From Rhizobiaceae bacterium (GTDB taxonomy: Bacteria > Pseudomonadota > Alphaproteobacteria > Rhizobiales > Rhizobiaceae), in contig JABABQ010000062.1 in NCBI GenBank assembly GCA_014238155.1, positions 186,001 through 250,000 of the forward strand: 64,000 nt of DNA, read 5' to 3'. The notes under the pieces were generated by a model. It searched no databases and was not told the origin of the DNA. It was given only the letters and a program-made list of their open reading frames with translations. The number at the start of each line of letters is the position of its first letter. The stretch's first letter is position 1. The translations under genes were made by a program, and so were the position numbers. Below, in pieces: positions 9,501 to 17,733 of this stretch.

Positions 9501-10877
9501 TTAGCCTTTCAGCATCTGATAGAGTGCTCGAATTCCTTGCGCTTCGCCGCCAATTGTTGCCCATGGTTTGTCGCTTGGCACCCAACCAAAAATATCAAAA
9601 TGAGCCCAGCTCGTATTCTTGTTGACAAAGCGCGACAGGAACAGGGCAGCTGTAATGGACCCACCAAATCCACCCGACGTGATGTGATTTACATCAGCAG
9701 TTTTGGATGACAACATTGACTGATACGGCTGCCAAAGCGGCATTCGCCAAAGCGGGTCGCTGACACGTGTTGCGGCGCTATCAATGGCTGAGGCGAGCTT
9801 GTCGTCGTGAGTATAAAAAGGTGGCAGGTCCGGGCCCAACGCCACGCGCGCTGCGCCAGTCAGCGTTGCCATATCGACCATCAGATCGGGCTGATCTTCG
9901 TCACCGAGAGCCAACAGGTCGCCCAGCACCAACCGCCCTTCGGCGTCCGTATTGCCAATTTCAACGGTGATCCCTTTGCGGCTTTGTAGAATATCCCCGG
10001 GCCGAAAGGCATTTGAAGAAATCGAGTTTTCCACTGCGCCAACAATAAGCCGCAGCCGCACCGGTAACTTGGCATCCATGATCATATGCGCCAGTCCCAT
10101 CACATTGGCGGCGCCACCCATGTCCTTTTTCATCAGTGCCATGGAGGATCCGGGTTTGATGTTGAGACCTCCGGTGTCGAATGTCACACCTTTGCCAACC
10201 AGTGTAATCTTCCGGTGGTTGGTCTTTCCCCAAACCAGATCGAGAACTCTCGGTGCCTCCGCGCTGGCGCGGCCAACGGCATGAACCATTGGGAAATTCT
10301 GCTTCAGCAGATTGTCGCCTTTGACCACCCGAACCCGGGCGCCATGATGTTTTGCAAGTTGTCTGAAAGCAATTTCCAGGGCATCCGGCCCCATATCGTT
10401 GGCCGGAGTGTTGATCAGATCGCGGGTGAAAAACACACCCTGCGCGACACGCAACACATCGGGTTCCAGACGACCAGACAGGCTGGGCGTGCTGTGTTTG
10501 CGTTTGCGATATTGATCGAAAGAATATCCCCCCAACGCCCAGGCGAGCTGATCACTGGCCGGATCAGATCGTTTTCCAGCGATGGCAAATTTTCCCTTCG
10601 GTAGAGAGCGCGCCAATTTGCCATGGGCGAATGCCCTGCTCGCACCGGAACCGCTGCCCAGCCCAAACAAAATCTGATCAATATCTCCTTTCGATCCTGG
10701 GACGATGCAGGTCTGACCGGTTGCGGCGGTAAATCCGGTCGATTTTGCCCAGGCCAGAGCGGAATTCTTCAAGCCTGATGATGGCCCCGAAAATCTTCGC
10801 TTCGTTATCAGATGAACTGGAATCGCAGTCTTCGAACTGCGGCTGAAATGTCGCGCTGGATCAGTGAACAGATGCAT
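9501..10877 (-). CDS. Leucyl aminopeptidase family protein (M17)
   Basis: 458-residue cytosolic aminopeptidase of family M17, releasing N-terminal amino acids from peptides using two metal ions. The metal/catalytic motif 'NTDAEGRLVLGD' is intact, as is the upstream 'VGKGVTFDTGGLNIKPG' block with the Lys and Asp ligands and 'KKDMGGAANV'. I chose the ATG at 10877 (MHLFTDPARHF); a TTG eight codons upstream (10901) is the alternative. It is the first gene of a minus-strand run with a MarR regulator and an NlpC/P60 hydrolase. Its upstream region, shared divergently with the tadD-like gene, holds the inverted repeat TTAACC-N9-GGTTAA at 10917-10937. Confidence 0.94.
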   Translation of the reverse strand: MHLFTDPARHFSRSSKTAIPVHLITKRRFSGPSSGLKNSALAWAKSTGFTAATGQTCIVPGSKGDIDQILFGLGSGSGASRAFAHGKLARSLPKGKFAIAGKRSDPASDQLAWALGGYSFDQYRKRKHSTPSLSGRLEPDVLRVAQGVFFTRDLINTPANDMGPDALEIAFRQLAKHHGARVRVVKGDNLLKQNFPMVHAVGRASAEAPRVLDLVWGKTNHRKITLVGKGVTFDTGGLNIKPGSSMALMKKDMGGAANVMGLAHMIMDAKLPVRLRLIVGAVENSISSNAFRPGDILQSRKGITVEIGNTDAEGRLVLGDLLALGDEDQPDLMVDMATLTGAARVALGPDLPPFYTHDDKLASAIDSAATRVSDPLWRMPLWQPYQSMLSSKTADVNHITSGGFGGSITAALFLSRFVNKNTSWAHFDIFGWVPSDKPWATIGGEAQGIRALYQMLKG

Positions 10878-10916
10878 GGATGTCTTTCGAGGTTTGGACA
10901 ATCAGGAGAGGGCTTA

Positions 10917-10937
10917 TTAACCATCCATTAGGGTTAA
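10917..10937. promoter_or_regulatory. Inverted repeat TTAACC-N9-GGTTAA, CtrA-like site
   Basis: Perfect 6-base inverted repeat TTAACC / GGTTAA separated by 9 bases, in the 138-base divergent region between leucyl aminopeptidase and the TadD-like gene. Its left arm extends to TTAACCAT, which matches the half-site bound by the alphaproteobacterial cell-cycle regulator CtrA. An overlapping TTAA-N7-TTAG (7 of 8 positions of TTAA-N7-TTAA) starts at the same base. Binding is an inference from motif similarity. Confidence 0.45.
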
Positions 10938-11015
10938 CAGAATATTTCTCTTATCCAAACTTCAAAACCGTTGCCGCGCTTGCGGCTGAACTAAATCACA
11001 AGGTTGGGATTGACG

Positions 11016-11801
11016 ATGAACTGCAATACGGACCGAATCAGAAAACTGGCTATCTGTGGCAGCCTGGGACTTGTGATTGCTCTTGCAGGTTGCGCCAAGC
11101 GACAAACCACCGGTTCGATCCCGCCAAACCTGCGCAAGCCTGTCGCGCAAATGAATCAATCGGAACTCAAACAGGCAACCAATTATTGGCAAAAGCAATA
11201 TACCCGCTCGCCAAAGACCAAGGTCGTTGGTCTGCAATTTGCCACGGCTCTGCGGATGACCGGGCGCAACGATCAGGCGCTGGCGGTTATGCAACAAGTG
11301 GCTATCCATCACCCGACAGACCGTCAGGTGCTGGGGGCCTACGGCAAGGCGCTGGCCGGGGCCGGACAATTGAAAAAGGCCCTGAAAACCATTCAGCGAG
11401 CTCAGACACCCGACAATCCTGACTGGAAACTAATGTCTGCCGAGGGCGCCATATATGACCAGGTGGGAGAACCCAAACTAGCCCGCACGCAATATCGTAA
11501 AGCGCTGGATCTGAAACCCGGTGAGCCATCTGTCCTTTCCAATCTTGGTATGTCTTATCTGCTGACCGGCGACTTGCGGGCTTCTGAGACCTATCTGCAT
11601 CAAGCGATTAATCGTCCGAGTGCCGACAGTCGTGTACGTCAGAACCTGGCGCTGGTCATTGGACTTCAGGGGCGTTTTAAAGAAGCTGAGACCGTCGCTG
11701 CCGGTGAATTGCCACCCCAGGAAGCGCAGGCAAATGTCGCATTCTTGCGACAGATGCTGGCCGAACAGAATTCCTGGAACGATCTAAAAGACAAAACCTG
11801 A
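11016..11801 (+). CDS. tadD: Tad pilus assembly lipoprotein with TPR repeats (TadD-like)
   Basis: 261-residue outer-membrane lipoprotein candidate. The signal peptide ends in lipobox 'ALAGC' with Cys at residue 26. The rest is tetratricopeptide repeats: 'GLQFATALRMTGRNDQALAV', 'GAYGKALAGAGQLKKALKTI', 'AIYDQVGEPKLARTQYRKAL', 'SNLGMSYLLTGDLRASETYL'. TadD acts as a pilotin-like scaffold for the secretin in Flp/Tad pilus systems. I used the ATG at 11016; a TTG four codons earlier is less likely. Unlike the usual order, where tadD follows tadC, it lies here ahead of the pseudopilin genes, which are on the opposite strand and converge on it. Confidence 0.88.
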   Translation: MNCNTDRIRKLAICGSLGLVIALAGCAKRQTTGSIPPNLRKPVAQMNQSELKQATNYWQKQYTRSPKTKVVGLQFATALRMTGRNDQALAVMQQVAIHHPTDRQVLGAYGKALAGAGQLKKALKTIQRAQTPDNPDWKLMSAEGAIYDQVGEPKLARTQYRKALDLKPGEPSVLSNLGMSYLLTGDLRASETYLHQAINRPSADSRVRQNLALVIGLQGRFKEAETVAAGELPPQEAQANVAFLRQMLAEQNSWNDLKDKT

Positions 11802-11833
11802 TTGGCGGCGCCAGCGCTGCTGCCCGGCACTGA

Positions 11834-12463
11834 TCAGTTGCTGCAATTGTCGCAACTTGTGCGAATGCTGGTGCGCGGGACGAAATTGCTTTCGTAGTCA
11901 TAAATTGACTGTCCCATGCCGGGCAGGATCGCGCCCACGGTGGAAACATTGCCTATCTTGTCCTGACGTCCGGCCTTGATGCCACTGGTAGTTACCACAT
12001 TGGTGTGCGACAGCCGTGCGCGGGCCGAAACGATGAATCCGGCGCGGGTTAAAACTTCTGGCGGCAAGGTGTAGAAGTCGCCGGGACCGGGTTTTGTCAA
12101 GGATGATAAATTTCCATTGTCGCGGGACCACAATACTTCCGTGGAACCGTCTGCATAAACTTCGACACCGACCACATAGAGCTCCAGATTGGCCCTGCGG
12201 GTTGAGTTGACCATCAAATCAGCAGCGCCAAATGTTGCATCGATCACCTCTTTGGTCACCGTTGGCGACTGCGAGATGATGTCTGCGACAGCCACCGACA
12301 CTTTGCCGATTTCGGTTGAAGCATTGACCGCGTCATTGGCAGCAATGGAAAACAGAAGCATTGCCAGCAGGAAAGGCGCTGTCAGAGCAAATTCAATTGC
12401 ACTGGTGCCTTCTTGATTGCGCACAAAAAGGCGGATCGTGTTGCTCATGAATGATCTGGTCAT
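11834..12463 (-). CDS. TadE/TadG-like pseudopilin (short)
   Basis: 209-residue minor pilin of the TadE-like family. The N-terminal anchor 'VRNQEGTSAIEFALTAPFLL' shows the pseudopilin pattern: a charged segment, then Gly, then an Ala/Glu-Phe hydrophobic helix, the Glu being five residues after the likely cleavage point. The rest is a soluble periplasmic domain ending in a Cys pair (CDNC). The ATG at 12463 has GAGA upstream; an internal ATG at 12448 is also possible. It follows the other TadE-like gene by 60 bases on the minus strand. It lacks the large vWA-type domain of full-length TadG. Confidence 0.85.
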   Translation of the reverse strand: MTRSFMSNTIRLFVRNQEGTSAIEFALTAPFLLAMLLFSIAANDAVNASTEIGKVSVAVADIISQSPTVTKEVIDATFGAADLMVNSTRRANLELYVVGVEVYADGSTEVLWSRDNGNLSSLTKPGPGDFYTLPPEVLTRAGFIVSARARLSHTNVVTTSGIKAGRQDKIGNVSTVGAILPGMGQSIYDYESNFVPRTSIRTSCDNCSN

Positions 12464-12523
12464 CGGTGTTCTCAAGTTTTGGTAAGGCGAATTTTGGTGA
12501 AATGGCGTAACTGTAATCGGATC

Positions 12524-13123
12524 CTATGGCTCGTTGAGGAAGGCAGCGGAACCAACAATTCGACGATAACCATTGGTGCCCATGCCTTCACCCGTAATGC
12601 TGCCCCAGCCGGCCTGGGCAATGTTTCCCCAGTCCAGAATGGTTGGCCAATCATAATAGGCTCGAATGACGTTGATCGTCGAGCGACCGCCGGGGGCAAA
12701 TCCGAAGCCGCTTGTGTCCAGGTCACCATTGTCGAGTACCGGCGGTTCAGCGGGGGCTTCAAAACTGGCGATCGTACGGACATCCAATGACAGATTGTTG
12801 CAATCGAACATGGCCATCAGCGTTTTGGCGCAAAGGGCGACCTTAAATTCTGCTTCTGAGGTATTTTCGGCGGTGATCTGGCGGGTTCTTACTTCACGGG
12901 ATATCTGGTTGACGCCGGCATCGATCAGGCGATTGCCAAGAAAATAGAATCCCTGCTCGAGAATTGAAAACAGGATCAGAAAGAACGGAATACTGACCAG
13001 TGCAAATTCAACCGCAGCGGTGCCGTCTTGCGATTTGCGAAAACTCAACCATCTGTTTTTGAACTTGCGTCGGCGTAGCAAGGTTGCACGCTCGTCATCG
13101 ATCTGTTTTTTGCCCAATTTCAT
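12524..13123 (-). CDS. tadE: TadE-like pseudopilin
   Basis: 199-residue TadE-family minor pilin. After a 30-residue basic cytoplasmic segment comes 'KSQDGTAAVEFALVSIPFFL', the processed pseudopilin helix with its conserved Glu. The periplasmic part contains a pair of Cys (CAK, FDCNN). The ATG at 13123 is preceded by GAGAAAGA. The gene lies between the pilus N-domain gene and the shorter TadE-like gene, all on the minus strand and apparently co-transcribed from the region upstream of 13910. Such pseudopilins are cut by the prepilin peptidase (cpaA at 14563) and probably act at the base or tip of the Flp pilus. Confidence 0.88.
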   Translation of the reverse strand: MKLGKKQIDDERATLLRRRKFKNRWLSFRKSQDGTAAVEFALVSIPFFLILFSILEQGFYFLGNRLIDAGVNQISREVRTRQITAENTSEAEFKVALCAKTLMAMFDCNNLSLDVRTIASFEAPAEPPVLDNGDLDTSGFGFAPGGRSTINVIRAYYDWPTILDWGNIAQAGWGSITGEGMGTNGYRRIVGSAAFLNEP

Positions 13124-13355
13124 TATCTTTCTCGCAATGAAGAATGATTTTCTGGCGTCAGACTAATTGGGAATTCTTGAAAAGGCGTTTTAAGTTAGCT
13201 CGGATTTTATGAGTTCGAGTAATGAGTTGTTAAGCGATCCGCCGTCCTGGGTTGCGTGGCTGAAAATGATTTCAGGCAAATATGTTGCTCTCTAAGCAAA
13301 TCGGCCACCGCCCTTACGAGCGCTGGCCGGTAAATTTTTGCGGCCTAAGTGACGC

Positions 13356-13910
13356 CTATTTGTTGTTGGCGGCATCCTGGGCCAGGCCGTTGCGTGACTT
13401 GATCTGTTCATCCATGGCTTCAAATTTCGCCGCCTCATCGCCAACAGTCAATGTGTTTTCGCAAACCGGCGAACATGCCAGAGTTTCGCGAACCGATTGG
13501 CGGTAGATGCGCACGGTGTTGGTTTCATGGCCTTGTACAACGATTGTTTCATCAACAATGGCGTCGCCATCGGAATCGAGAATGATCATGTTGGTGACGC
13601 CAAAATTCCGGCCGGTCAACACAATCGTGCGCGAATCTTGTATCGTGGCATCCACAATCGACGGATTGCCAATAATGATCGTGTCAGCCGGTTTGGCAAT
13701 ACGAACAACTTTGGCCCGATCGATAATGACCTTGAGCGATTCCTGGGCTGCATTGCCATCCGACGCCATTGCGGCAGGGGCGAGTGCGGCGACCGCGACG
13801 ACTGCGACGACCGCGACGAGCGACAGGCACGTAGCCAAAGCCAGGCTGGTAGCCAATAAGGAATGTCTGAATTGTTTCCAGCAGCGGCTGGTCAGGTCGG
13901 AAAACGTCAT
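13356..13910 (-). CDS. Stand-alone pilus assembly N-terminal domain protein (CpaC N-domain-like)
   Basis: 184-residue exported protein. A signal segment with a repetitive Val/Ala core ('SLVAVVAVVAVAALAPAAMA') is followed by a domain like the N-terminus of CpaC/RcpA secretins: 'IGNPSIVDATIQDSRTIVLT' and 'GVTNMIILDSDGDAIVDETI' match the secretin's 'VANPTVADAVMRTSRRIYLF' region. No secretin barrel follows; instead there is a 50-residue tail with a Cys pair (CSPVC). I chose the ATG at 13910, 6 bases after GGTG; an ATG two codons earlier (13916) is equally possible. It is the first gene of the minus-strand pseudopilin group, divergent from the Flp pilin gene. It may interact with the secretin, but its role is unknown. 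Confidence 0.82.
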   Translation of the reverse strand: MTFSDLTSRCWKQFRHSLLATSLALATCLSLVAVVAVVAVAALAPAAMASDGNAAQESLKVIIDRAKVVRIAKPADTIIIGNPSIVDATIQDSRTIVLTGRNFGVTNMIILDSDGDAIVDETIVVQGHETNTVRIYRQSVRETLACSPVCENTLTVGDEAAKFEAMDEQIKSRNGLAQDAANNK

Positions 13911-14079
13911 ACTCATCACCAAAAAAACGCATCGAACCCCATTTTCAGACAAATTGGTGAATGAAGCTTTAAAGGCCCATTCAATCAACAGTTACTTTCC
14001 CTGTCTTTATATATACGGGCATATATTCGATCAGCAGGATGTTCTGGATAAGTGAACCGCGACAAGTTTATCAACCAGC

Positions 14080-14094
14080 TTAATACCGGATTTA
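14080..14094. promoter_or_regulatory. CtrA-like site upstream of flp pilin (TTAA-N7-TTTA)
   Basis: TTAA, 7 bases, TTTA: 7 of 8 positions of the CtrA consensus TTAA-N7-TTAA, 144 bases upstream of the pilin ATG, in the divergent region with the pilus N-domain gene. Taken alone the match is weak; it gains weight from similar motifs at the other tad promoters. Confidence 0.3.
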
Positions 14095-14237
14095 CCCTCG
14101 ATGACGTTCCTGGCAGGAAACCTTTTGGTAAGGCTGTTTGTCAACTTAATCCTAAACCCGGCTGCTTAGATTTGGCTCATCCGATCGGAGAAACAAACCG
14201 ACGGAAAGCTGTAACTCTTGGAGTAAGGAATTTATCC

Positions 14238-14417
14238 ATGTCTAACATTAAACGCTTTTTTAAAGACGAATCTGGCGCCACCGCTATTGAATACGGTTTG
14301 CTTGCCGCACTGATCTCAATCGTTGCACTGACGATGATGACTGATGCTGGTACTGCTCTGAACGACGTGTTCACAAGCGTTGAAGGCGCTCTGTCTGGTG
14401 CCGCACCTGCTCCTTAA
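14238..14417 (+). CDS. flp: Flp family type IVb major pilin
   Basis: 59-residue prepilin. A short basic leader, 'MSNIKRFFKDESG', is followed by the processed sequence 'ATAIEYGLLAALISIVAL', the Flp pilin signature with Glu-Tyr at mature positions 4-5. Cleavage after Gly13 by the CpaA peptidase would leave a 46-residue, almost wholly hydrophobic pilin with an Ala/Pro tail. The frame is open from 14052, but the ATG at 14238 (AAGGAA upstream) fits the family. A strong terminator follows 22 bases after the stop. The pilin can thus be made in excess over the downstream assembly genes. Confidence 0.96.
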   Translation: MSNIKRFFKDESGATAIEYGLLAALISIVALTMMTDAGTALNDVFTSVEGALSGAAPAP

Positions 14418-14438
14418 GGTGTAGCCACTGCAAATTGG

Positions 14439-14470
14439 GGCCGCCCTGCTTGGCAGGGCGGCCTTTTTTT
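14439..14470 (+). terminator. Rho-independent terminator after flp pilin
   Basis: Perfect 11-bp stem (GGCCGCCCTGC / GCAGGGCGGCC) with a TTG loop, followed by seven T. It separates the pilin transcript from cpaA. Confidence 0.95.
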
Positions 14471-14495
14471 GTTTTGCTGTTGGGGGTCGGGACAG

Positions 14496-14510
14496 TTAAC
14501 ACTTGATTAG
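14496..14510. promoter_or_regulatory. CtrA-like site upstream of cpaA (TTAA-N7-TTAG)
   Basis: TTAA, 7 bases, TTAG: 7 of 8 positions of TTAA-N7-TTAA, placed 53 bases before the cpaA start and right after the pilin terminator. It has the same form as the overlapping site at 10917-10931. Confidence 0.35.
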
Positions 14511-14562
14511 CAGCAGCAAAGTAATGTCGGTCAAAGCATTTTGAGCAATTAGGGCAATTCTC

Positions 14563-15090
14563 ATGGACACCTTCATCGGGCTCGCAATTCTGGCAATTTT
14601 CCCGCTCTGCATGATCTTTGCGACGTTCTACGATCTGTTGACGATGACGATACCCAACAAGATCACCTTGTGTCTGGTTGCTGCCTTTGCGGTGTTTGCA
14701 CCGCTTGCCGGCATGGGTTGGGAAACCGCTCTCATGCATGTTGGCGTGGCAATTGCCGTGTTGATCGTCGGATTCGCTCTGTTCAGTCTGGGTGTCATGG
14801 GTGGCGGAGATGCCAAACTGCTGGCCGCTTCTGCCCTATGGTTCGGCACCGCGTTCACGCTCCCCTATCTGCTGGTGGCCAGCGTTTTGGGTGGATTGTT
14901 GACGCTTGTTATACTGATTGCCCGCAGGGTCATGCTGCCTGCGAAATTGCTGTCAATTGGCTGGATTGCCCGACTGCTCGATAAGAAACAGGGTATTCCC
15001 TATGGCGCAGCACTTGGACCGGCAGCGCTTTATGTCTTTGCCGGCTCACCCTGGATGATGTTCATCTCCAAGGGTCAGGCACTCAACTGA
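14563..15090 (+). CDS. cpaA: Prepilin peptidase (CpaA/TadV)
   Basis: 175-residue inner-membrane aspartic peptidase (A24A family) that cleaves and processes the Flp pilin and TadE-like pseudopilins. The catalytic Asp positions are visible as 'FYDLLTMTIPNKI' near residue 27 and 'GGGDAKLLAASALW' (the GxGD motif) near residue 87. Several membrane helices surround them. It is short, lacking the N-methylation domain of PilD, as usual for TadV. About 225 bases separate it from cpaB, with a further CtrA-like half-site in between, so cpaB probably has its own promoter. Confidence 0.94.
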   Translation: MDTFIGLAILAIFPLCMIFATFYDLLTMTIPNKITLCLVAAFAVFAPLAGMGWETALMHVGVAIAVLIVGFALFSLGVMGGGDAKLLAASALWFGTAFTLPYLLVASVLGGLLTLVILIARRVMLPAKLLSIGWIARLLDKKQGIPYGAALGPAALYVFAGSPWMMFISKGQALN

Positions 15091-15239
15091 GTCTTCCACT
15101 GCGACCCAACTAGAAATTCTCAAGTCATACTATTGCAGGGAAACCTGTTCGTTTGGTGTTGGGTTTTGACCGGATGCAGGGCGGAAATTATGTGTTTTTG
15201 GCCGTCAGGACTTTGTTTACCAAGTTTGTCAGCGGTTCA

Positions 15240-15247
15240 TTAACCAT
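15240..15247. promoter_or_regulatory. CtrA-like half-site TTAACCAT upstream of cpaB
   Basis: Exact TTAACCAT, 69 bases before the cpaB ATG. The same octamer occurs at 10917. Half-site only; the second TTAA is not present at the expected spacing. Confidence 0.3.
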
Positions 15248-15315
15248 AAGTACACCAATCACGTTCAAAACTGTTTGGGAGTTTTTGTGTCGAGCGTTAT
15301 CGGAGTTTCCTTATA

Positions 15316-16134
15316 ATGAAGCCCATACAGTTAGTCCTTATTGCAGTGGCGCTGGTTGCCGCGCTGGGCGCCGGTTTTTTGATGATGAATATGAACAGCA
15401 AGCCCGCGCCTGTCATCGTTCAGTCAAATGAACCCATCGTCACAATACCCTTGGTTGACGTGCTGACGGCGTCAAAAGAGATTCCCATGGGAACAGCGCT
15501 TGGCGAAAAGAACATCAAATGGGAACAATGGCCCAAAAATGGTATTCGCGATTCATTCATCGTCAAAGGCGACCGCCCCGAGGCGTTGAAGGAATACGCC
15601 AAAACCATCGCCCGGACGTCATTCTTTGCTGGCGAACCTATTCGCGAACAAAAGATAGTTCGCTCTGACAGCGGCTACTTGTCGGCCATCCTGCCAGCCG
15701 GAAAACGCGCCATTGCCATACGCGTTGCTGCTGAAACTTCTGCCGGCGGTTTCATCCTGCCGAACGACCATGTCGACGTGGTAATGAGCTATAAGAACCC
15801 CGATCCCAGCGACAATGCATGGTTGACAGAAACCGTTCTGCAAAATGTCCGCATCCTGGCCATCGACCAGGTGATCGAGGAAAAAGACGGTGAAAAATCC
15901 AAGGTCGGCAATACTGCGACCCTGGAGCTTACGGCTCAGCAGGTTGAAATCATCACAGCGGCACAAAAAATGGCGGGCAACAAGCTCAATCTGGCGTTGC
16001 GCAGTGTTGAAGATTCTGAAATCGAATCGTCAGACTCAGGTTCACATCTGCTGTCCAGCGGCCCACGTCGTAAACGCGGCAGTGTGAAAATCATTCGCTA
16101 CGGCACCACCCAGGAAGTGAGGCCTCGCTCATGA
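15316..16134 (+). CDS. cpaB: Flp pilus assembly protein CpaB (RcpC)
   Basis: 272-residue periplasmic pilus assembly factor anchored by an N-terminal helix ('LVLIAVALVAALGAGFLMM'). An SAF-type domain ('VLTASKEIPMGTALGEKNIK', 'PAGKRAIAIRVAAETSAGGF') precedes the C-terminal RcpC domain that contains 'HVDVVMSYKN'. CpaB is thought to assist the CpaC secretin channel. The stop overlaps the ATG of cpaC (TCATGAC), so the two are translationally coupled. First gene of the main assembly operon cpaBCDEF-tadBC. Confidence 0.95.
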   Translation: MKPIQLVLIAVALVAALGAGFLMMNMNSKPAPVIVQSNEPIVTIPLVDVLTASKEIPMGTALGEKNIKWEQWPKNGIRDSFIVKGDRPEALKEYAKTIARTSFFAGEPIREQKIVRSDSGYLSAILPAGKRAIAIRVAAETSAGGFILPNDHVDVVMSYKNPDPSDNAWLTETVLQNVRILAIDQVIEEKDGEKSKVGNTATLELTAQQVEIITAAQKMAGNKLNLALRSVEDSEIESSDSGSHLLSSGPRRKRGSVKIIRYGTTQEVRPRS

Positions 16135-17720
16135 CAACGAATTCCAATCCAATTCATAACCAGGCAAGTCAATTGGCCATGAACACTTCGATTCCAACTG
16201 GAAATCCCTGTCATAGCAAGCTGGTTGGTGGCGCACGTCAATTTGTCGGTCTGGCTGCATCTGTTGCGCTGATGGCTGCGACGGTTGTTCATCCACTGAC
16301 GCTGAGCGCTGCACAGGCAGAATCAGTCAGCAAGAATTACATCCAGATCACCCAGGAAAATGCCGCGGTGCCAAAGATGATCAATCTGGGACTGAACAAG
16401 TCTCTGGTTGTCGATTTACCGGCTGAAGCCAATGATGTTTTGGTGGCCAATCCGACTGTGGCCGACGCTGTCATGCGAACTTCGCGTCGTATCTATCTTT
16501 TCGGCAAGCAGATCGGCCAGACCAATATTTTTGTCTTCGATGGCAGCGGTAAACAGATCGCCGCCATGGAAATCCTGATCGAACGGGATATTACCGGCCT
16601 GGAAGCCAGCCTTGCGCGGCTTATTCCTCAATCCAACATCCGCGCCGAAATGATCAACGACAACATTGTGCTGACAGGTACGGTTGCAACGCCACTGGAC
16701 GCGACCAAAGCGGTCTCACTGGCGCGTATTTTTGTCACCGGCGGCGAACAGGCAAGCAATGCCTCTACCGATCCCAACAATCTGGGATCATTGTTCGGCG
16801 AAGAAGATCAAAGCAGCATCGTCAATTTGATGAAGATTGAGGGCCAGGACCAGGTCATGTTGAAGGTGACCATCGCAGAAGTCCAACGTCTGGTGACCAA
16901 GCAATTAGGCATCGATACAGCAATCACCAATCCGACATCGGATGGATTTGGTTTCAGTCTTTCCGGGGGCGGTGTTTCGCAACAGAGCATTCGTGGTGCT
17001 GCTGCTTCCACACTGGGTCTTGGCTATGGACTAAATGCCTTGCAGACGCAGATGCAGGCAATGGAAATTGCTGGTGTGGTACGCACACTGGCCGAGCCAA
17101 GTCTAACCTCGGTTTCAGGTGAAGAAGCCGAGTTTCGCGTTGGCGGTTCGTGGCAGACGCCAACATCATTTGAAGAAAGTGCAGACGGCCTCAGCGTTAC
17201 TTACGAGGAACGGCCTTATGGTATCTATCTCAAATTTACACCAACGGTATTGAGTGAAGGCCGCATCAGCCTGCAGCTGAGCACGGAAGTTCAGGAACCA
17301 ACACCCGTCGGATCTACAACCCAAACCCAACGGGCTTCGGCCTGGGGTACGCGCAACCGTCGTGCCAGCACAACTGTTGAATTGCCATCTGGTGGTTCAA
17401 TGGCGATTGCCGGTCTGGTGCAGGACGATGTTCGGCAGGCAATTTCAGGTTTTCCGGGTCTCGCAAGACTACCGATCGTGGGAACGCTCTTTCGCAGCCG
17501 CGAATTCCAGCGCAATGAATCAGAACTGGTCATCATCGTGACGCCTTATCTGGTCCGCCCCACGGCACGCAAAAATCTGGCGCAGCCAGACGAAAATTTC
17601 CACCCCGCATCCGAATCTGCATCCATTTTTATGGGCCGCGTTAACCGGGTGTACGGCACAAAGCAGGGTAATCTGCCGAAAGGTCGATACACCGGTTCCA
17701 TCGGGTTTATCCTCAAGTAA
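16131..17720 (+). CDS. cpaC: Flp pilus secretin CpaC (RcpA)
   Basis: 529-residue outer-membrane secretin forming the Flp pilus exit channel. A signal peptide with an extended N-region runs to about residue 63. The pilus N-domain follows ('MINLGLNKSLVVDLPAEAND'), then a BON-like segment ('LIPQSNIRAEMINDNIVLTG') and the secretin barrel with 'VMLKVTIAEVQRL', 'AEPSLTSVSGEEAEFRVGG' and the closing 'RSREFQRNESELVIIVTPYL'. The ATG overlaps the cpaB stop. Its N-domain resembles the small stand-alone protein encoded at 13356-13910. Confidence 0.96.
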   Translation: MTTNSNPIHNQASQLAMNTSIPTGNPCHSKLVGGARQFVGLAASVALMAATVVHPLTLSAAQAESVSKNYIQITQENAAVPKMINLGLNKSLVVDLPAEANDVLVANPTVADAVMRTSRRIYLFGKQIGQTNIFVFDGSGKQIAAMEILIERDITGLEASLARLIPQSNIRAEMINDNIVLTGTVATPLDATKAVSLARIFVTGGEQASNASTDPNNLGSLFGEEDQSSIVNLMKIEGQDQVMLKVTIAEVQRLVTKQLGIDTAITNPTSDGFGFSLSGGGVSQQSIRGAAASTLGLGYGLNALQTQMQAMEIAGVVRTLAEPSLTSVSGEEAEFRVGGSWQTPTSFEESADGLSVTYEERPYGIYLKFTPTVLSEGRISLQLSTEVQEPTPVGSTTQTQRASAWGTRNRRASTTVELPSGGSMAIAGLVQDDVRQAISGFPGLARLPIVGTLFRSREFQRNESELVIIVTPYLVRPTARKNLAQPDENFHPASESASIFMGRVNRVYGTKQGNLPKGRYTGSIGFILK

Positions 17721-17733
17721 AGAGTAGGAATAT

